Part shown: positions 4,993 through 9,070 of the stretch, piece after piece
Layout of the letters: each line of letters begins with the position of its first letter
How positions within the stretch are numbered: position 1 is the first letter of the stretch
Source: an uncultured Anaerolineales bacterium
Lineage (GTDB): Bacteria; Chloroflexota; Anaerolineae; Anaerolineales; Villigracilaceae
NCBI GenBank assembly: GCA_938008865.1
Contig: CALLJA010000584.1
Location: forward strand, 1-9,070
Length of the DNA: 9,070 nucleotides
Reading direction: 5' to 3'
The notes under the pieces: model-generated
What the model was told of the DNA's origin: nothing
Databases searched by the model: none
Seen by the model: the letters and a program-made list of their open reading frames with translations, nothing else
Made by a program: the position numbers and the translations under genes

Positions 4993-5748
4993 TCAGGGGC
5001 GAAGAATCCGATACGCGCGCAGGGCCAGCACGGCGAACAGCCCCATGCCCACGAAACCAAAGGCGGCAGGCCCAGGCATGGACCAGAAGAAGGCCTGACC
5101 GATGGTTTGCAAAACCCAGGTGATGATGTAGATGGTCAGCAGGCTCCCGCGCGGCAGGTCGGTGGGCAGGGCCGCGTAGGTGATGAGGAACGAAACCAGC
5201 AGCCAGCCGAAATAATTGAGCAAAGGAATGCCGAAGTACACGCCAGGCTCGTGCCAGCGCCAGAAGTCCCAGGCGACCATCTGCGGGTCGAGGAACAGGT
5301 CCCAGGCGGTGAAGGCCAGCGCCGCAACCAGGGCCTTCCTCCAGCGCGGATGATGCGGGGTAAGCAGGTCCGCGACGGCCCAGGCGGGCGGGAGCATCAT
5401 CAGCCAGGCCAGCGGAATGAGCAGCGGCACGTCGCCCAGTTGCGGCTGGAGCGCGTCGGTGTAGGAGTAGCGGCCGAAGGGCAGGCCCGTGTGACTGCCG
5501 ACGAACTCTGCCAGCCAGGCCAGCGGCAGGACGACCCCCACGGGAACGAGAGTCCGCCGCCCGCTGTGGAGGGAGAGCGCCGTCAGCACCGCCGCGACTT
5601 GCAGCAACACGCCCGCCTGGATGGCCCCCCGCAGCGCCGCCCCACCCCAGATCCAACCGACGATGGGGGTCAGGACCATGGTCAGCGTCCACAGGAGCAA
5701 GACAGCCAGCATGACGGGCCGAACTTTCAACGAATCCCACCGTAACAA
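4993..5748 (-). CDS. cruF: CruF-like carotenoid biosynthesis protein (PF04240/DUF422)
   Basis: A 251-residue integral membrane protein of the carotenoid biosynthesis family that includes CruF, which hydrates the 1',2' double bond of the psi end of gamma-carotene-type carotenoids. Hydrophobic segments lie near 13-31, 44-60, 67-84, 107-128, 140-153, 177-195, 201-221 and 228-245. Family hallmarks are AEFVGSHTGLPFGRYSYTD (80-98), AWDLFLDPQMV (148-158), WRWHEPGVYFGIPLLNYFGW (163-182) and a Trp/Phe-rich region before the last helix. The TTG at 5748 is taken as the start because AGGAGG (5760-5755) sits six bases upstream. The ATG twelve codons later has no such site. CrtC-type hydratases are unrelated in sequence. 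The gene is followed by the glycosyltransferase remnant. The pathway itself is not in the window, so the exact carotenoid is unknown. Confidence 0.82.
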   Translation of the reverse strand: MLRWDSLKVRPVMLAVLLLWTLTMVLTPIVGWIWGGAALRGAIQAGVLLQVAAVLTALSLHSGRRTLVPVGVVLPLAWLAEFVGSHTGLPFGRYSYTDALQPQLGDVPLLIPLAWLMMLPPAWAVADLLTPHHPRWRKALVAALAFTAWDLFLDPQMVAWDFWRWHEPGVYFGIPLLNYFGWLLVSFLITYAALPTDLPRGSLLTIYIITWVLQTIGQAFFWSMPGPAAFGFVGMGLFAVLALRAYRILRP

Positions 5749-5787
5749 AAGGAACCTCCTGAAAGATTCAAAATGAGGATCGGCATC

Positions 5788-5819
5788 AAGAAAAGAGCCC
5801 GTCCAGCGACAGGCTCTTT
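5788..5819 (-). terminator. Intrinsic terminator after the remnant gene
   Basis: On the minus strand an 8-bp stem (5819-5812 with 5799-5792) continues, past one mismatch, into three more pairs around a 4-nt loop, and then a TTTTCTT tract follows (5794-5788). It begins three bases after the remnant's stop codon. It is A-rich on the other side and may work in both directions. Confidence 0.75.
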
Positions 5820-5822
5820 ATA

Positions 5823-5906
5823 TCATTCTTTCCCCTCGGTGTCGGCTGTCTCCGAGGTCAGGCGCTGGGCCAGGTAGATCGGCACCAAGGTGATGAAGAA
5901 GACCAA
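5823..5906 (-). pseudogene. Hydrophobic 3'-end remnant or 27-residue membrane microprotein
   Basis: The frame LVFFITLVPIYLAQRLTSE continues through a polar tail to a TGA at 5825-5823, directly followed by a terminator. One membrane segment followed by a short charged tail resembles the last helix of a binding-protein-dependent ABC permease. That resemblance is from memory and weak. Upstream the frame stays open only to a TAG at 5948-5946 and shows no further homology, so the rest of the gene seems lost. Alternatively, a purine-rich GGGGAGGGGA directly before a TTG at 5906-5904 could start a genuine 27-residue peptide, though the spacing is too short for a good site. Confidence 0.35.
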
Positions 5907-5922
5907 TCCCCTCCCCTCGGCC

Positions 5923-5952
5923 TTGAAATCCCCCCCGACTCCGTCCTATAAT
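5923..5952 (+). promoter_or_regulatory. Promoter of the SLH surface-protein gene, with a dyad around the -10
   Basis: TTGAAA (5923-5928), 18 bases, then a perfect TATAAT (5947-5952). The start of transcription is expected near 5959, giving a ~64-nt leader. CCCGAC (5934-5939) and GTCGGG (5961-5966) form an inverted repeat on either side of the -10, extendable inward by a G-T wobble and two C-G pairs. That is the placing expected of a repressor site. Confidence 0.65.
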
Positions 5953-6022
5953 GGATGGGGGTCGGGTCATCGTCGAAACAAGTCATCCCTGCGATCCAAC
6001 CTGATTCCTGGAAGGAAATCCT

Positions 6023-8788
6023 ATGACTGCCTCCAGAATGCGGATTCTGGCGCATTGGGCCGTGCTGGTCAGCCTGCTGACGGCAGGCCTGTCCATCCAC
6101 GGGGGAAAAGCCGAAGCGCTCTCGCCCAGCGTGCGTGTTTCGGTCAGTTCGAGCGGAGCCGAAGCCAACGACGGTTCGCTGCGGGCCTCCATCTCGGCAG
6201 ACGGGCGCTACGTGGCCTTCGAATCGGGCGCGGACAACCTGGTCAGCGGGGACACGAACGGCGCGCCCGACATCTTCGTGCATGACCGTCTGACGGGCGA
6301 GACCACCCGCGCCTCGCTTGGCGCGGGCGGAGCGCAGGCCAACGGCGGCTCGTACCGCGCCGCCATCTCGGGCGATGGCCGCTACGTGGGCTTCCTCTCG
6401 GGCGCGGACAACCTGGTCAGCGGGGATACCAACAACATGGACGACGCCTTCGTCCATGACCGCCAGACGGGTAACACCGTGCGGGTCTCGGTCAGCTCGG
6501 CGGGCGAACAGGGCAACGACCAGACCGACCATTATCTGGCCCTTTCGGCGAACGGCCGCTTCGCAGTCTTCTGCTCCGACGCCACCAACCTGGTGGACGG
6601 CGACAACAACGCCAGGGTCGACGTCTTCGTGCATGACCTGCTGACAGGCCAGACCGAACGGGTCAACGTCTCCAGCGACGAGGCCGAAGCGAACGCCAGC
6701 GGCTGGGACCCATCCATCTCGGCGGACGGGAACCTGGTGGTCTTCTCTTCGGGCGCGACCAATCTCGTCGCGGAGGACGCCAATAGCGCCTCGGACGTCT
6801 TCGTGCGCGACCGTCAGGCGGGCGCCACCTTTCTGGCTACGCTCAACTCGAACGGCGAACAGGCCGACCACGGCGGCGGCGAGGGCTTCCTCTCGGCGGG
6901 CGGACGCTACGTAATCTTCTCGTCCAGCGCGAACAACCTGATGAGCGACGACAATTACGGCTACCCGCAGGCCTTCCGCCGTGACCTGCTGACGGGCGAG
7001 ACGATCCTGGTCTCTTCGTACGACGACTACGGCCCGATGGTGGGCTGGTCGGAAGAACCCGTGCTCTCCTCGGATGGGCGCTACGCAGCCTTCGAGTTCG
7101 ACGATAAGGGCGACGGCCTGCCAGGGCGGGTGATCCAACTGCACGACTGCGTCACGGGCGAGACCACCATCGTGGCCCCAGGCTACGACGAGAACGACTC
7201 CTCTCATGGTCCCGCGCTCTCGGCGGATGGGCGCTTCCTGGCCTTCCATTCCGAAGCCAACTACATCGTCCCCAATGACACCAACGGCGCGAGCGACGTC
7301 TTCGAGCGCGAGGTGTTCACGCCCGTGGTCAAGACCTACGTCTCGGTCGGGACCTACGACGGCTGGGTGATCGAATCGGGCGAGGAGAGCGAAGTCGGCG
7401 GGCACGTGGACTCGCAATCCACGCTGCTGTACGTGGGCGACGCCGCCAACGACCAGCAATACCGCGCGATCCTGCACTTCGACACCTCGTCGCTGCCGAA
7501 CAATGCCGTCATCACACAGGCCGCGCTCAAGGTCAAGAAACAGGGCCTGACGGGCGGCAATCCCTTCAACGCGCTGGGGCCGCTGCTGGTCGACCTGCGC
7601 AAGCCCGCCTTTGGCGCGGCAGCCCTGGAGGCATCCGACTTCGAGGCGGCCGCCGCCCTGGACGGCGGCGGAACCGTCGGCTCGGGCCTGAGCGCGGGCT
7701 GGTACACCGCCCTGCTGGACCCATCTGTCTATCCCTTCATCCACACCTACGGCGCCACCCAGATGCGCCTGCGCTTCACCCTGGGCGACAACGACAACCA
7801 GAGCGCCGACTTCCTGAAACTGTTCAGCGGGGACGCGGCCGTGGGCGACCAGCCCTACCTGTATCTCGAATATTACGTCCCGCTGGAGAAGTACCCGACC
7901 GTGCTGGCCATCCTGCGCGCCTCGCCCAACCCCACCGACGCCAACCTGGTGACCTACACGGTGGTCTTCAGTGAATCCGTCACGGGCGTGGATGCGGGCG
8001 ACTTCGTCCTGACCACCTCGGGGGTGGTCCACGCCTCGGTGACCTCGGTCAGCGGCTCGGGCGACACCTGGAGCGTGACGGTCCACACGGGCGCCGCGAC
8101 GGGCAGCCTGCGCCTGGACCTGGTGGACGACGACAGCATCCGAGACTCGATGTACAACCGCCTGGGCGGATATGACCCTGGCAACGGCGACTTCACGGGC
8201 GGTGAGGTCTACACCATCCTGGCGCATCCCTCCTTTGCCGACGTACCCCTGGACTATTGGGCCTGGCGCTATATCGAGAGCATCTACCTGGCGGGCATCA
8301 CGGGCGGCTGCGGCAATGGGCATTTCTGCCCCGAGACGGCGGTCTCACGCGCGCAGATGGCGGTCTTCCTGGAGCGCGGCGTACGGGGCGCGGCCTACCT
8401 GCCGCCCGACCCAACGGGGGCAGTCTTCGATGACATCCCCGTCACATACTGGGCCGCCCGCTGGGTCGAGCAATTGGCCGCGGATGGGATCACCAGCGGC
8501 TGCGGATTCAGGCTCTTCTGCCCCGAGGACTCGGTCACGCGCGCGCAGATGGCGGTCTTCCTGCTGCGGGCGGAGCATGGCGCGGCCTACGCCCCGCCCG
8601 ATGTAGGCGCGGATACGGGGTTCGCAGACGTCCCCATCGGGCATTGGGCCGCCGCATGGGTCAAGCAACTGGCAGCCGAGGGCATCACGGGCGGCTGCGG
8701 CGCGGGACTCTTCTGCCCCGAGGCCTCGGTCACGCGCGCGCAAATGGCTGTCTTCCTGCAGCGCACCTTTCACCTGGCGCTGCCGTAG
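6023..8788 (+). CDS. Exported seven-repeat beta-propeller / DNRLRE / Ig / triple-SLH surface protein
   Basis: A 921-residue secreted protein. GAAGGA six bases before the ATG supports the start. Residues 1-33 form a signal peptide (basic MTASRMR, hydrophobic 8-24). Seven TolB/PD40-like repeats follow (about 35-432), each with an S-x-D/N-G-R-Y-V-A-F strand and an N-L-V-x-x-D-x-N...D-V-F-V-x-D-x-x-T-G strand, likely one seven-bladed propeller. The D-x-N-x3-D loops may bind Ca2+. Next come a DNRLRE-like beta domain (436-618; AILHFDTSSLPNNAVITQAA) and a bacterial Ig-like domain (622-732; RASPNPTDANLVTYTVVFSE, GDFVLTTSG). Three SLH repeats (737-785, 800-850, 866-916) should anchor it to the cell envelope. 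Each SLH repeat has a G-C-G-x3-F-C-P-E pair of Cys, which may form disulfides. No catalytic motif was found, so an adhesive, binding or structural role is more likely than an enzyme. Confidence 0.9.
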   Translation: MTASRMRILAHWAVLVSLLTAGLSIHGGKAEALSPSVRVSVSSSGAEANDGSLRASISADGRYVAFESGADNLVSGDTNGAPDIFVHDRLTGETTRASLGAGGAQANGGSYRAAISGDGRYVGFLSGADNLVSGDTNNMDDAFVHDRQTGNTVRVSVSSAGEQGNDQTDHYLALSANGRFAVFCSDATNLVDGDNNARVDVFVHDLLTGQTERVNVSSDEAEANASGWDPSISADGNLVVFSSGATNLVAEDANSASDVFVRDRQAGATFLATLNSNGEQADHGGGEGFLSAGGRYVIFSSSANNLMSDDNYGYPQAFRRDLLTGETILVSSYDDYGPMVGWSEEPVLSSDGRYAAFEFDDKGDGLPGRVIQLHDCVTGETTIVAPGYDENDSSHGPALSADGRFLAFHSEANYIVPNDTNGASDVFEREVFTPVVKTYVSVGTYDGWVIESGEESEVGGHVDSQSTLLYVGDAANDQQYRAILHFDTSSLPNNAVITQAALKVKKQGLTGGNPFNALGPLLVDLRKPAFGAAALEASDFEAAAALDGGGTVGSGLSAGWYTALLDPSVYPFIHTYGATQMRLRFTLGDNDNQSADFLKLFSGDAAVGDQPYLYLEYYVPLEKYPTVLAILRASPNPTDANLVTYTVVFSESVTGVDAGDFVLTTSGVVHASVTSVSGSGDTWSVTVHTGAATGSLRLDLVDDDSIRDSMYNRLGGYDPGNGDFTGGEVYTILAHPSFADVPLDYWAWRYIESIYLAGITGGCGNGHFCPETAVSRAQMAVFLERGVRGAAYLPPDPTGAVFDDIPVTYWAARWVEQLAADGITSGCGFRLFCPEDSVTRAQMAVFLLRAEHGAAYAPPDVGADTGFADVPIGHWAAAWVKQLAAEGITGGCGAGLFCPEASVTRAQMAVFLQRTFHLALP
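6224..6426 (+). repeat. Identical 29-base copies in propeller repeats 1 and 2
   Basis: Bases 6224-6252 and 6398-6426 are identical over 29 bases and lie exactly 174 bases (58 codons) apart, one blade length. They encode SGADNLVSGD in both blades. Confidence 0.8.
8346..8760 (+). repeat. Near-identical DNA in the three SLH repeats
   Basis: The segment coding the R-A-Q-M-A-V-F-L helix starts near 8346, 8536 and 8730. The first two copies share about 26 consecutive bases. The third differs at a few third-codon positions. Confidence 0.7.
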
Positions 8789-8798
8789 CGCGTCACAC

Positions 8799-8846
8799 GC
8801 CCCTCCCGCAAAAAACATGCTGCCCATGGTGTTTCGCGAGAGGGGC
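8799..8846 (+). terminator. Long imperfect hairpin after the SLH gene
   Basis: A perfect 7-bp basal stem (8799-8805 with 8840-8846), an imperfect middle and a CATG apical stem (8816-8819 with 8825-8828) lie 10 bases past the stop. No T tract follows, so it may stabilise the 3' end rather than terminate. Confidence 0.4.
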
Positions 8847-8855
8847 AGGAAGCGC

Positions 8856-8890
8856 AAAACCAGCGCCCATCATGGCGGCTTCGAGGTTTT
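8856..8890 (+). terminator. Possible intrinsic terminator (A-tract/T-tract hairpin)
   Basis: AAAACC (8856-8861) can pair with GGTTTT (8885-8890) around an inner GC stem (8864-8867 with 8874-8877). The T residues lie within the pairing arm, as in many bidirectional terminators, but the stem is interrupted. Confidence 0.3.
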
Positions 8891-8929
8891 ACCCAAACCC
8901 CGCAAAGAACACTGGTCAGGGGGTATAGG

Positions 8930-9017
8930 ATCGATATAGGATGGATATAGGATGGATATAGGATCGATATAGGATGGATATAGGATCGATATAGGATGGA
9001 TATAGGATCGATATGGG
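8930..9017. repeat. Eight 11-bp tandem repeats
   Basis: Eight head-to-tail units of ATSGATATAGG (S = C or G) run without a gap, preceded by a partial TATAGG (8924-8929). The third base reads C,G,G,C,G,C,G,C along the array. The last unit has one further change (A to G). C-type units contain the palindrome ATCGAT. No ORF covers the array. The remaining 53 bases to the window end show nothing I can assign. Confidence 0.9.
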
Positions 9018-9070
9018 ATCGGCCCTCACAAGGACTGCTTCCACCAGCACAAAACCTGGGGGCTGTATGC

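Noticed and set aside
4644..5060. A 138-codon minus-strand frame over the end of cruF and the glycosyltransferase remnant
   Set aside because: It runs across two recognisable frames with no motif of its own and ends in non-coding DNA upstream of the SET-gene promoter.
5858..8323. An 821-codon open frame on the minus strand opposite the SLH gene
   Set aside because: It lies antisense to a gene with a signal peptide and recognisable domains. Its translation is low-complexity, rich in V, G, R, H and Q, as expected from the complement of GC-rich codons.
8644..8928. A 94-codon plus-strand frame at the end of the SLH gene
   Set aside because: Mostly a shadow of the SLH repeats, running out through the 3' hairpins without a motif.
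8924..9017. CRISPR array
   Set aside because: Units are 11 bp, directly adjacent and without spacers.

Overview
The window looks like high-GC chromosomal DNA from a member of the Chloroflexota, probably Anaerolineae-like. This is inferred from the three Cys-containing SLH repeats (G-C-G-x3-F-C-P-E), the propeller/DNRLRE/Ig/SLH surface protein, and a CruF-type carotenoid gene beside a glycosyltransferase fragment. No rRNA, tRNA or CRISPR array was found, and no transposase was recognised.

Layout. (1) 43-1188 (+): a complete acyl-CoA dehydrogenase. (2) 1189-1441: a non-coding gap holding a candidate structured RNA with its own extended -10 promoter, followed by two back-to-back intrinsic terminators. 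(3) 3628-1442 (-): a tight four-gene operon of CPBP-family membrane protein, GNAT acetyltransferase (TTG start), ComEA-like DNA-binding competence protein and class I SAM methyltransferase, linked by overlaps or a 9-nt gap. (4) About 4673-3701 (-): a separate unit with a consensus sigma70-type promoter, a ~145-nt leader ending in a hairpin that buries a perfect Shine-Dalgarno, an 18-codon ORF, an overlapping 50-codon ORF, a SET-domain methyltransferase gene and a terminator. Neither small ORF has a family I recognise. (5) 5748-4703 (-): a CruF-like carotenoid gene with a TTG start, followed by only the C-terminal end of a family-2 glycosyltransferase. (6) 5906-5788 (-): a short hydrophobic 3'-end gene remnant (or microprotein) with its own terminator. 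(7) 6023-8788 (+): a 921-residue exported protein with a seven-repeat beta-propeller, a DNRLRE-like domain, an Ig-like domain and three SLH repeats, behind a clear promoter with dyad symmetry around the -10. (8) 8789-9070: hairpins and eight 11-bp tandem repeats.

The gene content is mostly unrelated housekeeping and accessory functions. The least explained parts are the SET-gene leader and its small overlapping ORFs, the candidate non-coding RNA at 1214-1452, and the two 3'-end gene remnants on either side of cruF, which suggest past rearrangement.
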